Source: Ulva prolifera
Lineage: Eukaryota; Chlorophyta; Ulvophyceae; Ulvales; Ulvaceae
Length of the DNA: 64,000 nucleotides
Assembly (NCBI GenBank): GCA_023078555.1
Contig: CM041201.1
Location: forward strand, 4,905,713-4,969,712
Direction: 5' to 3'
The notes below the pieces were generated by a model. The model saw only the letters and a list, made by a program, of their open reading frames with translations, had not been told where the DNA came from and ran no database searches. Positions 50,801 through 64,000 of the stretch are shown piece by piece (position 1 is the stretch's first letter; each line of letters opens with the position of its first letter). A program made the position numbers and the translations under genes.

Positions 50801-53800
50801 AAGCTTGAATAACAACAGCAGCCTGGCGTTGACTTTGATACAAGCGCACAGCACTTGCCCCACGTGCACGCGCCTGCAGCAGCGTCACAAGAGCAACCTG
50901 CCGCCTTGTCTGCAGCTGAGCTGAGTGCCTTCGCCAGTGCGCCTGGACGATGGTGGCAGCTCCTTGGCAGCGGCAGAGCCGCCGCCTTGCCAGGAAGCGC
51001 CGCACAAGGGCTTGACAGACAACAACTTGTGCGCTTGCAGTGCGGAATTTGCCACGGCACCTGTGGGCCACCCAGGCACACTGGATGGTGCAAATGGCTG
51101 CCCGTCTTTGCGCCGCAACTGTCCTTGCACGCATGCCTCGGGTGGCAGCTTGAAGCTTAACAGCTGCCGAACGCGTAGCTGTGAATCGCTTAGAGGCCTG
51201 ATGCATGCGCACTGCTGCTTGCAGCCGGACGACGCTCGTCCGTTGACTTTGGTAGCGCTTGCGTGCTTGAAGGCCACGCACTGCTGCCTGCAATTTCACT
51301 GCACTGGCCACAGCGCCCAGAAACTGTCGGCGGCAAAGCAAGGCTCTCACAGTTGCCTGAATCACAACTGCTGCAGACCGCCTGCGCATGAAGACACGCC
51401 AGGCTCGTTGAATGACGATTGCACTCTGCCTCATTGCCTGGAAAGTGCGCCTTGCGACGCATGCACGGCGTGCACTCTGCAGGGCCACCACAGCACGGAA
51501 CATCACATGCACACGTCGGCGCACTAGGTACCCACGAAGATGTGCTTGAAGGTATATGGTTGCACTTTGCATGCATAGGAAACCATATCGCTGCACTGCC
51601 CCACGGTACATGGACTGGATGACCACTGCTGCACTCCTCTGGGCGACAAATCTGCGACGAGCGACTGCACCACGCCATGCAGTCTGAAGCTGAACAGCAG
51701 CAGTGACCTGATTGAAGAATCTGGTGCGCTGGGCATGTGTGCGCCATTGTGCCTGGATGCACAAAGCCGCACAACGCCTGACAGCTAGCACCTTCCTGAG
51801 CTGTTGATGACGCCATGCGGCTTGCAACACTGTTGCTGCCGCTATGCATTCTTGCAGCCGGGATTGGATCAGCCACCTCCTTACAGCAGCTTGAATGGTG
51901 ATAGCACTTTTGCGAGCGTGGAGGTATCCAACACGGCATGCATGCTGCCGCCATGCTGCCTGTATGAGCGTGGAAGCAGCCTTCAACCTGACAAATTGAG
52001 TCCGTGCCAGAAATCCCCGATACTGCGACTGCAAGAATATGCATGCACATTGCAAGTGGTGTAGATTCTTCATTGCTGCACGCCTGCGCACTTCTTTCTG
52101 GATGATGATGGCAGCTGCTCGCATACGACGAAACTTTCTGGCGCAGACGTGCCCCCTCCATGCTGACTGCACCATGACTGCACCAGCACACAGGCAATGG
52201 AACTGCCGCCGTACAAGCATGCCCCGCGCCCCTGCCTGTATTTCTGTGGCTGCCCACTGCTGGCGTGCAAGAAGCCGCCGCACATGGTGGCCACGCCAGT
52301 ACCGCTGCACAATCGTCGTGGCGACAGCTTTGACACCAGCGATGCGCTGATGTACATGCCAGCGCCAAGCAGTAGCAATGACAGAAACCGCGCGCTGCAT
52401 CTGATTGAAGTGGCGCCGGGCAAGCACGCCGCGCATGTGCGCCTGCAACAGGATTGCCGCAGATAATCGCTGCTGCGCCTCAAACAAAACCTTCTGGTGA
52501 CGAGCCATGGCAATGGCCTGCTTTGCACGGACGCGGCGTTGTAGCATGACGACTGCATTGGCGGACCGGCTCAAGTCTTGGAACCGTGACAATGCGGCCC
52601 GACGCGCTCGGATATGCTGAAGCGCCTCAGCAGCACGGACATGGAAATCCGCATGAAGTGCACGGTGAGCAAACTGCACCCAGCGATTGAGCGCCAAATC
52701 TTTCTGAATTCGCGCCCTGACTCTCCCGACAAGCTCCCCAGGGTTGAGCGTGATCAAGCGCACACGTGTCCATCGCCACCACTCAGCGATGGCATGGGCG
52801 GCCTTTCCTTCATGAGCAAACTCCAGTAGCCGGGGGCAAAGGGAAGCCAGGTAGAGCAGGACTGAGCGCTCATCACAGTAACGACTGGTGATGTCATCAG
52901 CACTGAGCATTTCGGGAACATCTCCCAAGCAGCGCAACGCCTTTGAGATCAGCTCGAAGTTGTGGATGATTCCTGATCTACATGGTGACCATGCATATCA
53001 GGACACCAGATACCATCACACAAAAGCGACATATGGCCTATGCAACCGTTGGTTATAATCGGGTGCCAGGGCTACCACATGAAACCTGATATGTTACGGC
53101 CAATCAAGAAAGCCAAAAACTCAACATGCATCGACTGTAGGAGATCTTGATCTGGCACTGATCAGTGCACGATACCGCATTGAAGGTTTCAGCCTGGTGG
53201 CACAGCAAATCAATGCGCCAAAACCTCCATGCATTCTATCTTCACATATGGCAATAGAGCTTGTATCACAGCAAGGCATTTGCGGCAAGCACGCACCGGT
53301 AGATTTCAATCTCATCCTGGATGACACTGTTCTGCATGCCAATGTAGTCTGGCCAGCTTAGACCCTCCAGGCCGCCAAGGACGTCAACTCCCAGAACTTC
53401 CTCCGCGATATCAAGGGGCACCGGTGGTGGTACAGAGATGGACGACCAGTCAATGAGACTTGGAACGTAATGGTGGATCAGTAAGCACACCGCACTGCCA
53501 TCAGTGAAACTTGAGCTGCAGTTTCGCAGGGTGACGCCATACAGGCCACACACCACTCGCACCCACCGGAAGAGCAGGCGTGTTACTGCGCCATCATTGC
53601 CTGGCTGCATGTGCACCCCACTAGCCTCCGCCGGCAGGCCTTTCACCAGCAGCTTGCGCTCCAGCATGCGAACCTCAGTCTGCAGCTGAGCGACTGGCAC
53701 ACTGTGTACAAAACTTGCTTGAGCCAGACCCCATAGTAAAGCCAGGACCTCACGGCAGTGCCCAGAGACTATGTCATCCACCCGCAGGGACACAAATTCT

Positions 53801-56800
53801 GATGCCTCCCCACGATTGGCGCTGAGACTGCTCAGATCGATGCCAACACGCTTCGCTGCATCAAGTGCAATCCGAACATTGCGAACCTTGATAACACGCT
53901 GTGCTGCGGTTGGCTTCCGAACTTCTGCCATGATGTCCTGCAGCCAGACGCATTGTCAAGTTGAACATCACTGAACAATGTACTTCAAAGCACTACCTCA
54001 GAGTGCATGCACCGACACGTGCTGGCATAGTTCCATGAGAACAAATACAAACGTCGACAGCGTTATGGTTGCCGGAAACTTCAGTTGGCAGTCATGATAG
54101 GTGAGGATAGCTCAGCTTACCTCGCCCAGGAGCAGCGATATAAGCTTGCATAAGATGATGCCATTGGAGAGATCTGTCCCAAGGGAAGAGACAAGCATAG
54201 GCCATTCATCAATGTCACGCTGTTTAAATGTGACTGTGTAGTGCATCTTAGCAAGCTGCCGTGGCAGGTTGCCAATTCCGGCGAGGCTGCCATGCAAGCA
54301 TGCTGTCAACACGTCCTCGGACGACTTCAGAGGGGCACCCAAGCGGAACAGAAACGGTGCTTGCTGTGGGAGTTGCATCAGACCTGGAATACGATCAAGG
54401 ATTATGACCAGGGTCAGAACCCGATAGATCACAAGCTGCGCCAGCAGCTCCTTTCGGTCGTTCCTACGCATCAGTGATGCCCCACCCTGCACAAGATGCA
54501 CTGCCTTGAGATCGTGCGCACGGCAAATGAGAAAGGCCAGCAGTGATCCAGCTAGTTCATTATAAGGCATGGGGGCTGCACCAGGAGTGTTGTATCAGAA
54601 AGAAACTCTTCACGAATCACAGCCTCCAAGTCCGCAGCAGAAACAGCACTAGACTCTGGAACAGCATCATCTTGGAAAGTACGGCGGTTCAAAACGGTAT
54701 CAATTCCTAGATGCAGCCAGAAAGGATTGTAGCTGAGCAATGCCTGCACTGCCTTCTTGCGAAGGGAACCATCATCCAGCAAGGAGTTCTCGCGGAACGA
54801 AAGACGGTCTGCTTTAATGCGTTGCTCGATCTGCATGCGTCTAATGTGCAAGTTGGAACGTTGAGAGCAGCTGTGGTGCTTCATGATTGTCATCGACCAG
54901 CATCTTTCTGAGCGCAGCATTTTTGCTTGTAAACCGTGCAACACTTTAGAAACACCCAGGAGTTGAAATCAGGGGTCTCAAAGGAACACTGGTTTGCTCC
55001 AGAGGTACTACTTTTCTATATTTTGAAACATACCACATTGAGGGCATGCACGATATCTTCATCCTGCTCACGCAACTGCCCCAGCTGATGACGGCAGCGC
55101 AATTCAGCACTCTTGCTGACAGCCTCTTGTGACCGTTCCAAAGTGCAACGATCTTTGTATGATTTACCCAGCACCATATTGAGCCACCCTGTGAATGCCC
55201 TGTCCTGTTTGCGCTGCCAAGTTCTGCAACAAAATCTCATGGTAATGCCCTGGCAATGGCGCTGCACATACCTCGTCAGGTATGGACATCAATTCAAGAT
55301 GGATCGCCATTGCATTCAAGCAGCAGATGCATACTCTGTATGATAAATTGCAAAGGCTTCAGAAGGCTCTTTCCCCCTTGGCACTTCATGCTGTTCAAGA
55401 GAAGGCTGCTTCTGGCGGGTACTCCGCAGTGTGCTGGACCATGAATCGCGAACGGGTGCACCACTGGGTGCCACTGACGGGGCGGCCCGTGAATGACCTG
55501 GCGCAAAGCTGGGACGATGCACTGGTGATGAAGGCGGCCCGGGCATGCTGGGCTTGGTGCGGCTTGGAGAAAGGGACAAGGACAACCTGTTCAAGTTCTG
55601 TTGAGAGAGCCGATCTTGTGGGTGATGTCCTTGCTGAGGGTCAATGCCTGAAGCGGCCATGATGGGGGATAGATGCTGCTCCTGGGTAGGGACTGGAGTC
55701 CGAGACTTGGGCAGCGACAGCCTGCGACTGGAACAACTGCGCGATGTGCGCCCTCCTTCATCAGCTTTGGAGTTGCATGCAAGAGAACTGATCTGGCGAC
55801 GCTGGCCGGCACGTGGTGTTGTTGAAGCCCCCGAGCGAGGTGTGCCACAACTTTGAGATGATACAGGTTGCAGATTCAAGCCCAGAGAGCGCTGCTTCGA
55901 ACTACTTGTGAGTGGCGCACTGCGGGAGATGTCCCCTCCTCCAATAGAATTGCGCCTGTTCAAAGGTTCATGTCGAAGTTGACTTGATGCTGAGGATGGA
56001 AGGGCGAACGCAGCAGTACCCGAAGATTTCCGGGAATAGTACGATGGTGCGGGGGGTGGGCATGTTGTAGTTGTAGACCGGCGGGATCGGGAAGAGGGAA
56101 CTGGTTGTGGGCCAGGTCCATGGATTCTTGTATGAGACTTTCTCAAAGTTGGCATGGCGGATTCTGGGGTTAACGAGCGCCTGCGGCGGGACTGATCCCG
56201 ACTTATAGATCTATGGCCACTACGTGATGTCACCGAGCTGCTGCGCGCTGTGCATGACTCTTCAAACTGCTCCGATATGTGCGCGAGGCTCTTCCGCATG
56301 CGATGCTGGACCCGCTTTAAGCGAGGATTTGAACCAGAGGAGCCCCCATCCGAAGTTGATTGATCAGACCATGAATGTCCTCTCGATGTGGTGCTGGGTT
56401 CGGTTTCGTCGCTGTTGCAGGACTGCGGGAGCAACGGAAGCATTGCGGGTGGCGGTGATGGTGTATTCACGGACGGAGATGCTCGCCCGGGCATAGCAGT
56501 GCCCAGACAATGAATGGTAATAGAGCTTGGAGCAGCTGGAGTGGATATTACGACCGAGTCTTCCAAAAATCCGGCCTTGCGTGGGGCCCAGGACAATGTC
56601 AGACATGTGGCACACCTAGCGCCAACAAAGCCAGATGAACATGAAATTCCAAGTTCATCTAATACATTTATCTGCGTCGGTGATCCCTCGATATGAAACT
56701 CCTGCGCGCATTCAAACGGTTGAAGGCAGGTGCGGCTGTGTAGTGTTAACAATGACAGGTACCGATCAACAGTCAGCTCCCGACGATCGACCAACAAACG

Positions 56801-57073
56801 GAAGGACAATAACACTGTTGAGGTTGAAATTCTGTGTAGTTCACAGCGCACAACGCACCTGCGACGATCCTAGAGGATTGACGAGTTGGACGACGATGCT
56901 GGCGCTTTCCGAAACTTCAACGCCATCAAACTCCGTAGTTACCTGCAACATACGGTAGGTTCATTTGATCATATCTACAGAATTTTGTCTCCCTCTGTCC
57001 TTCCCTCATAGAGACGCACGTCGAAAGGTCCGTCCAGCAGCGAAACGGCCAAGTCGTTTTCTAGGTCGTCCAT
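47890..57073 (-). CDS. ASPM: ASPM / abnormal spindle protein
   Basis: Microtubule minus-end and spindle-pole protein with calmodulin-binding IQ motifs. The start is MDDLENDLAVSLLDGPFD (57073-57020), followed by 56942-56859 and an exon from 56701 to about 55,34x; all join in phase 0. Domains in order: an ASH domain (VEVSESASIVVQLVNPLG ... LSWAPRKAGFLEDSVVI); a Ser/Arg/Pro-rich linker; the ASPM block KQDRAFTGWLNMVLG (55.2 kb) and KKAVQALLSYNPFWLHLG (54.7 kb); a first calponin-homology domain (about 54,570-54,120); a second one (53,931-53,270: SFTDGSAVCLLIHHYVPSLI); then roughly 35 IQ motifs, mostly in one open exon from about 52,93x to 50,071, continuing near 49.7 kb; and an armadillo-like C-terminus (49.4-48.4 kb). 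The last part, to the stop at 47890 (WVPKNTKVRSTFREVL), is assigned by continuity. Borders of several middle exons are approximate. Confidence 0.92.
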
Positions 57074-57545
57074 GATGCCTACCTAGTTACAACATCTACG
57101 ATACTAATTTTGTCGTCGACATCAACAGTCGTGTTCAAGTTCGATGTTTGGTTCCTGCTTTACAGCAGATTGATTCGAGAGCGCAAGCAGTGCAAGATCA
57201 TTGCGCACATGATCTACCAACGGGTTGAGACATTTTGAAAGTCAGTGCACTCAAAGGGCCCGTACATCCTTCACGTCCAGGGATTGCTTGGCGGTGTTCG
57301 GAACAGAGCCGCGCCAGCACCCTTACGCCACGCCTCAGTGGGTATACCGGTGGTCGTCTTTCGACGTCAGCAGGCGTAGGTCTTGGGACCGGGGCTGTCT
57401 GCGAGATGTTTCGCTAGAATGTTGCTGCATGCCATCGGGATTTGACTCGTTATTTCGTCATCAGTCGCCGGCATCCTCCTGGGTGTGCCTTTCGTGCACA
57501 AGATACGCAAGTGGACGACTCTGCGCATCACCAATCAAAGCAATC
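57074..57545. promoter_or_regulatory. Divergent spacer ASPM / uroporphyrinogen decarboxylase
   Basis: A stretch of 472 bases lies between divergent start codons. A plus-strand frame is open from 57225 into the decarboxylase exon, but the upstream part has no targeting-peptide character, so I place the start at 57546. No promoter element is convincing. Confidence 0.35.
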
Positions 57546-59585
57546 ATGATGCCATCTGCCACTCTTTCGATGTTTCAACGAAAATTGAACGCACCTTCTC
57601 ATCGCAGAGCTTGTGCTTGCAGCGCCAGCGATGCCAAAGATCCGCTACTGTTGCGGGTTGCCCGTGGAGAGGGTGCGACCTAACCCCTATGAGTGTATGC
57701 ACACGACCTTGCCATACGATTACAAGTGGATGTTATTTTTATTCTTGTGTGTATGCGTGCACTTTTGTACTGGCAAACGCCTCTGTGTGTACAATTCCAG
57801 GCAGCACCCTGATCCTGTTGAGCTCGTTGGTTCGGGGTGTAGCATTTCGCCAGGTGAACTGAGTAACCCGTGAACTTCTTGCCCTTGCAGAAGCAGAGCG
57901 TACGCCAGTGTGGCTGATGCGGCAAGCAGGGCGTTACATGAAGGAGTTCAGGGCATACTCTGACAAGTATCCATTCAGGAAGCGATCGGAGACTCCAGAC
58001 ATTGCCATCGAGCTTTCTTTGCAGCCATGGCGAGCGTTCAAAACAGATGGTGTCATATTTTTCAGCGATATCTTGACTCCTTTGCCAGCACTGGGAATTG
58101 AGTTTGATGTTATCAAGGGCAAAGGCCCGGTGATATCTGGTGCAGTGCCTTCGCCCTATGCTCATAACTTTGCGCTTCATGCGCTGCCCACTGTCGGGCA
58201 GCCTTATTCTGCTTGAACTTGACTGCAGCATCTGGTCACCCCTGCCACGGAATTCTAGCCTTTGCCAGCAACATGCCACCATCTCATGCAATGTGCAGAT
58301 CCTGTGAGGAGCATGGAGCAGGTGGAGGGAATGACCCCACTTGATGACCCAGCGTCATCGTTACCGTTCATCCAAGAAATCTTGAGCTCGCTTAGACAGG
58401 AAATCGACAGCGATACCGCTTTGCTTGGGTTCGTTGGTTCTCCATGGACGCTCACTGCATACGCCATGGAGGGGGCCGCTGAGCGTCACTGCAAAGAGAC
58501 AAAGGTGCACTGCCTCCATGATGTCTGTCACTGTAGCGAAAAAATAGTTGTCCACTTTTCTTCAATTCTGACATATGTGACGCATTGATCTGGTAGCAGA
58601 GCCGCTTGGTGTGCAAATGCTCACTTTTCCTGCTGGGGTGTGTTGCTTTTGTCTGTTTGGTGCATGATGCGCGTCGTAATTTGTGCCAAAATTCCATGAC
58701 CAGGTCTTTGTCATAAGCTTACCTATGACAACAGGCGAAGTGACAAAAGGGATGTTATGTTGTATGCTGCAACCAATCTCAGAACCAGTGTCACAGATGC
58801 TGGGCAGAGTCCTTCGCAAGTGCAGGTCCATGTATCTCGGGAACGATGATACTATTCCAATGCATGCATGTCCTCAGTACCTGGCACCTCCATGACTCTT
58901 TTGTGGTATCGCACAACACGATTCCGTTGTTCAAAGTGCACTGTATGGCATGCTGTATACCAATGGTAGCCGTTTGTGTGCACGGAGTTTGTGACATCAC
59001 ATCCGGGCGTAGTGGACTGATGTATTGTGCCTGCAGACGATGATGATGACGCAACCGGAGGTCCTGCACAAGATGCTGGGAAAAATGACTGATGCATTGA
59101 TTGTCTACTGCAAGTATCAAATCTTGTCAGGTGCACAGATTGTTCAAGTTTTTGATTCTTGGGCTCATCACCTGTCACCACAGCAGTTTTCAGAATTCTC
59201 AATGCCGTACGCGCAACGAGTGATCGATGAAGTCCGGAGAGAGCACCCGACTGTGCCACTAATTTTCCATGCCAACGGTGGGGTTGGGAAGCTTGACCGT
59301 ATGAAGGGGTGCACGGCAGACGTGCTGGGGGTTGACTGGAACACCGACATTGCAGAGGCCAGGCAGCTGATGCCTTCCGCAGTGCTCCAAGGCAATGTGG
59401 ATCCTATGGTGCTGTTTGGGACAGAAAGCGAGATCCGCAAAGCTTTCACCAACTGCTGTGACGCTGCTGGGCCGCAACACCACATCCTGAATGTTGGTCA
59501 TGGGGTGGTTCAAGGCACACCAGAGGAGAACGTCAAGTTGCTGGTGCAGCTTGCCCGAGAATCCAGTGTGATTGCACATGCATAG
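57546..59585 (+). CDS. UROD: Uroporphyrinogen decarboxylase, plastid type
   Basis: Converts uroporphyrinogen III to coproporphyrinogen III in haem and chlorophyll synthesis. Four exons, 57546-57672, 57891-58139, 58299-58504 and 59037-59585, join in phase to about 376 residues. The first roughly 30 residues are Met/Ser/Arg/Ala-rich ([20 protein letters not shown]) and resemble a plastid transit peptide; the mature part begins near [11 protein letters not shown]. Family signatures: [44 protein letters not shown] restored across a junction, [64 protein letters not shown] and [17 protein letters not shown]. The FHANGG and GTPEENV forms are those of the plant/cyanobacterial group. The internal ATG at 57546 was chosen because the upstream frame lacks targeting features; an alternative ATG further upstream cannot be excluded. 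Confidence 0.93.
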
Positions 59586-60111
59586 CAGCATAGCTGTTAG
59601 GCAGGCGATGCATTGCCGATCACATGTTAACCAGCTGTTCCCACTTGCTCAATGCATGCCGGCAGTGTGTGCCCACTGTGCAACTGCGTGAAAGTTGTTT
59701 ACACCAGATAGGTTGTCTTCATAAATCCTGCATCATACTCGCCAATGAATCCAGCAGGGCTCCTCTAAACGGTGTTTGAATGCGGTGTACGGACCAATCT
59801 TTGTTCTGGGAGCACCAGCGGCAGACTGGCCTGACTGCGCCGTGTCCCCAAAGACACATCCAATCTGTCGGTGTGCGCCAGTTGAGGACATAGGTGGGGC
59901 TCGGCGCAAGCACACGTGTCGTTCTGCTGTCCCTGGTTGCGCTCTTATCTCTGGAGAGACTCAGCGGCGTGTAGATCTTGTCTTACCGGGTGGGGACGTC
60001 TTGGTTGGCCGTTTCTCCCTGTGGTGCAAGCTGACACTGTCCTCAAGGAGCTCCTGCGCACTGGTTTAGCAGTGCAGACGAGGCAGCACTCGTCCTCATG
60101 TAGATTGCTCG
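59586..60111. other. Spacer between UROD and the NEPRO-like gene
   Basis: Frames are open on both strands near 59,720-60,070 but none has a recognisable motif or linked splice sites. It probably holds the UROD 3' end and the promoter of the next gene. Confidence 0.4.
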
Positions 60112-62063
60112 ATGTCGAACGAACGGACTGGCACAGCGATCGAAACTGAAACCGTATCTGCAAGTGATTCGTATACTGAACTTGTGTCGGCGACGCTCCT
60201 TCAATCTGTTTCGGTGCGTAATGCTCGTGATCTCTGAAGCTGACGTAGACTTGTATGAGATGATTCCCATCCAGGCCAACTGTTTGCAGCTGAAACTGCA
60301 GCACTCAGCTCAATGGGATGACATGTCTGTTCTGGAGCCCCTTTGCAAGCGCAATCACAGCCAGCACAGGAGAACCGACTATTTCGCAAGAGTCTCTGCA
60401 GTATTGCGATGTGGAAATATGCATCGCCAGTCAAAAGTGGCCGAGTCATGGAAGCTCTTGGCGTCTGTCATACGAGATGTAAGTGATGCAGATGGTATGC
60501 CATTGCTGTGTTCGCTGCACCCCTATATTACATTCCATGACACATCATGTCGTGTTGGTGATACGAGCTCCTCGAAACATCGCTACGTGCCCATTGTGCT
60601 GCTCATTTGACCGCTGGGTCTGTCATGAGCCATTCCTACACCAGACATAATTCCACACTTGCCAGGCGTGGGCGCAATCATTTCGAATCTTGTGCGATGC
60701 TATGCAGTTCCGTTTGGGAAGACCAGGCTCATCGTGCCATCCCAGGAAACAGCATCGGCGGCTCTTGCTGAACTGGTCGCTGAAGTCCAGCAATGTGTGC
60801 GTATGGCAATGCTGTGCATGGCAGCGTGTGAGCTGCTCATGTCGCAAGTGTCGCAATCATTCTTCCTGCCATTCTGCCTAACGGCTGCAGCAGTAATCTC
60901 TACACTGCGGATCAGCGCAAGCAGCCACCTTATGCAGTGCATCAGCGTTTACAACAGCATGATTCCTCTAGTAGCCGCGCTTCCACGTAGACACTCTTCC
61001 AAAGCAGGTGATGGCCTTTGCCTGCCGGAGTCGCTGGGTGTCCAGTGGATGCATGGATTGCCTTTTGTGGTTGGTCATCCTTTCTCAGCTGGGGATGGTT
61101 TCCACCAGCTTGGTGTTCGTCTGGGTGCACAGCATGATGTCGCCTACACCGCCTACATCCTGGAATCACGGTCATCAGGTTTGACACCCAAAAGCCGAGG
61201 TCGCTCAAGCCCTGCCCTGTGTGCTTTAAAATTTTGAGAAATCTGTCTCCCAGTGACGGTTGTGTGCAGGTATGCGAACGATCGAATCAGACATGGCAGA
61301 ACGCGCCAGGCTCGCTCAGCACGCGACGTTGCCGATTTTCGAGGACATGGGCCACGCTAGAACTGTACATGCTCACAAGCCTATCTTATTTGACACAGTC
61401 CCTGGGTTTGAGTTGGGTGCGTCTTTCCTGTCGACAGTATCGAGGCAAGTTCATCAGCCAGATAGTGTTGATCCCAAGACAAGCAATGCAACAGCATGTG
61501 CATCAGAGGTCACCATTGAGCAGAAAGGGGATGGCGCGCCACAAAATCTCCGGCAGGTGTGATAGTCAATGTTGATCTGTTCAGCCGTGGTGCTAGGAAT
61601 CAGAATACATGACGTCAGCTTGTCCCCGATGACACATTGCTCACAGCATGTGATCAGTTCCTCGCACATGCTCACACTGTGGTGCCATATTCTGCAAGGG
61701 GCTGTACAATTCTCCATCGCATGGTATAATGAGCTTTTGCAGGGCAGTGTTAGTGCTGGAAAACGATCGAAATCAACCAATTGGAAAGCACTGTTGTTGC
61801 AAAAGAAGGCAACAAAGCGCACTGGTGCTGTCGCCATTGAAGGAATGCCACAGCCAGGCCACACCAGTCAGAAGCGGCGGCAGCTGCCTCCCACAGCAGA
61901 AGCAGCAGCAGATTTTCCTGGCGCCTGCGTTGATCCGCAAAACAAACATGTGATTGAGGCAAGCAAGCCAGTCAGAGAAGCTGACGCACTCAATCAGAAC
62001 AGCGGCAAGAAGCAAGGTCCTGACTTGATGACATTGCTGACTTGTGGCAGCCTACCAGAATGA
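60112..62063 (+). CDS. NEPRO/RMP1-like nucleolar protein (possible RNase MRP-associated)
   Basis: Weak but consistent match to the nucleolus-and-neural-progenitor / Rmp1 family, whose yeast member belongs to RNase MRP. Exon 1 is 60112-60213 (MSNERTGTAIETETVSA, ending at a GTGCGT donor) and exon 2 is 60290-60478, joined in phase 0. Exon 2 carries the family core: CKRNHSQHRRTDYFARVSAVLRC, an RN-x-QHR helix, then SWKLLASVIRD at a GTAAGT donor. Candidate exon 3 from 60746 reads ETASAALAELVAEVQQCV and then SQSFFLPFCLTAAAVISTLRI, a hydrophobic helix that has a counterpart in the family. Later exons near 61,270-61,556 (LFDTVPGFELGASF) and 61,739-62,063 form a basic, low-complexity C-terminus ending at the stop. 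Splice sites between 60.95 and 61.27 kb are not resolved. The function is inference; the family call rests on two short blocks. Confidence 0.5.
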
Positions 62064-63822
<1,759 letters not shown>

Positions 63823-64000
63823 ATCCCAAGCTGCAGCTTCCAAGGGTCTGTCACAGCATCCAGGCTTTAAATGCACACCATGCCACACACGAGCCAAGCC
63901 CCACACACACCAACATTAACAGTTACCGGCTCCAGATAGTACCGCACGGACACACTCAAAGTTTGACCAGCCACAGAGGCGGTATAGCACACTGCCACCT

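Noticed and set aside
55282-55662. Plus-strand frame of 126 codons
   Set aside because: It overlaps the ASPM Ser/Arg-rich exon in antisense and has no motif of its own.
57225-57545. Upstream extension of the uroporphyrinogen decarboxylase start
   Set aside because: The frame is open, but its composition does not resemble a targeting peptide and the segment lies in the short spacer to ASPM. The internal ATG gives a plausible transit peptide.

Overview
This window is nuclear DNA from a eukaryote. Nearly every recognisable gene is split by short GT...AG introns (about 80-400 bases, mostly phase 0, acceptors usually TGCAG), and both strands carry unrelated single-copy housekeeping genes with no operons. 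A plastid-type uroporphyrinogen decarboxylase with a probable transit peptide points to a photosynthetic eukaryote. Together with the centriole/spindle genes (an SFI1-like centrin-binding protein, ASPM, a NEK kinase) and frequent GTGCG splice donors, I favour a green-lineage alga; the species cannot be fixed from the sequence. All gene models were spliced by eye from reading frames, donor/acceptor sites and phase.

Layout. 1.0-4.3 kb (+): NIMA-related kinase. 4.9-6.7 kb (-): TrmA/RlmD-family RNA m5U methyltransferase. 6.9-12.4 kb (-): long-form tRNase Z (ELAC2). 13.2-14.6 kb (+): thiamine pyrophosphokinase. 15.6-19.9 kb (-): UVRAG/VPS38-like autophagy subunit. 20.4-21.4 kb (-): nucleoporin NUP35. 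22.3-32.2 kb (+): a very large SFI1-like protein. 32.6-34.0 kb (-): ER thioredoxin-like TXNDC12 ending in KDEL. 34.1-34.5 kb (+): possible small secreted protein. 34.5-38.0 kb: no supported gene. 38.0-39.8 kb (+): RING protein with a NOT4-type RING. 41.3-47.2 kb (-): 5'-3' exoribonuclease XRN2/RAT1, with a SINE-like insertion in an intron. 47.9-57.1 kb (-): ASPM. 57.5-59.6 kb (+): plastid uroporphyrinogen decarboxylase. 60.1-62.1 kb (+): NEPRO/RMP1-like gene. 63.7-63.8 kb: long CA microsatellite.

The genes fall into two themes. One is RNA processing: tRNase Z, m5U methyltransferase, XRN2, a NOT4-like RING protein and a possible RNase MRP-associated factor. The other is microtubule organisation and mitosis: NEK, SFI1-like and ASPM. 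I see no evidence that they act as a physical cluster; the neighbourhoods look like ordinary eukaryotic gene order. Four gene pairs are divergent with short spacers (134 to about 880 bases), which suggests shared promoter regions. I found no CRISPR array, bacterial operon or virus-like element.
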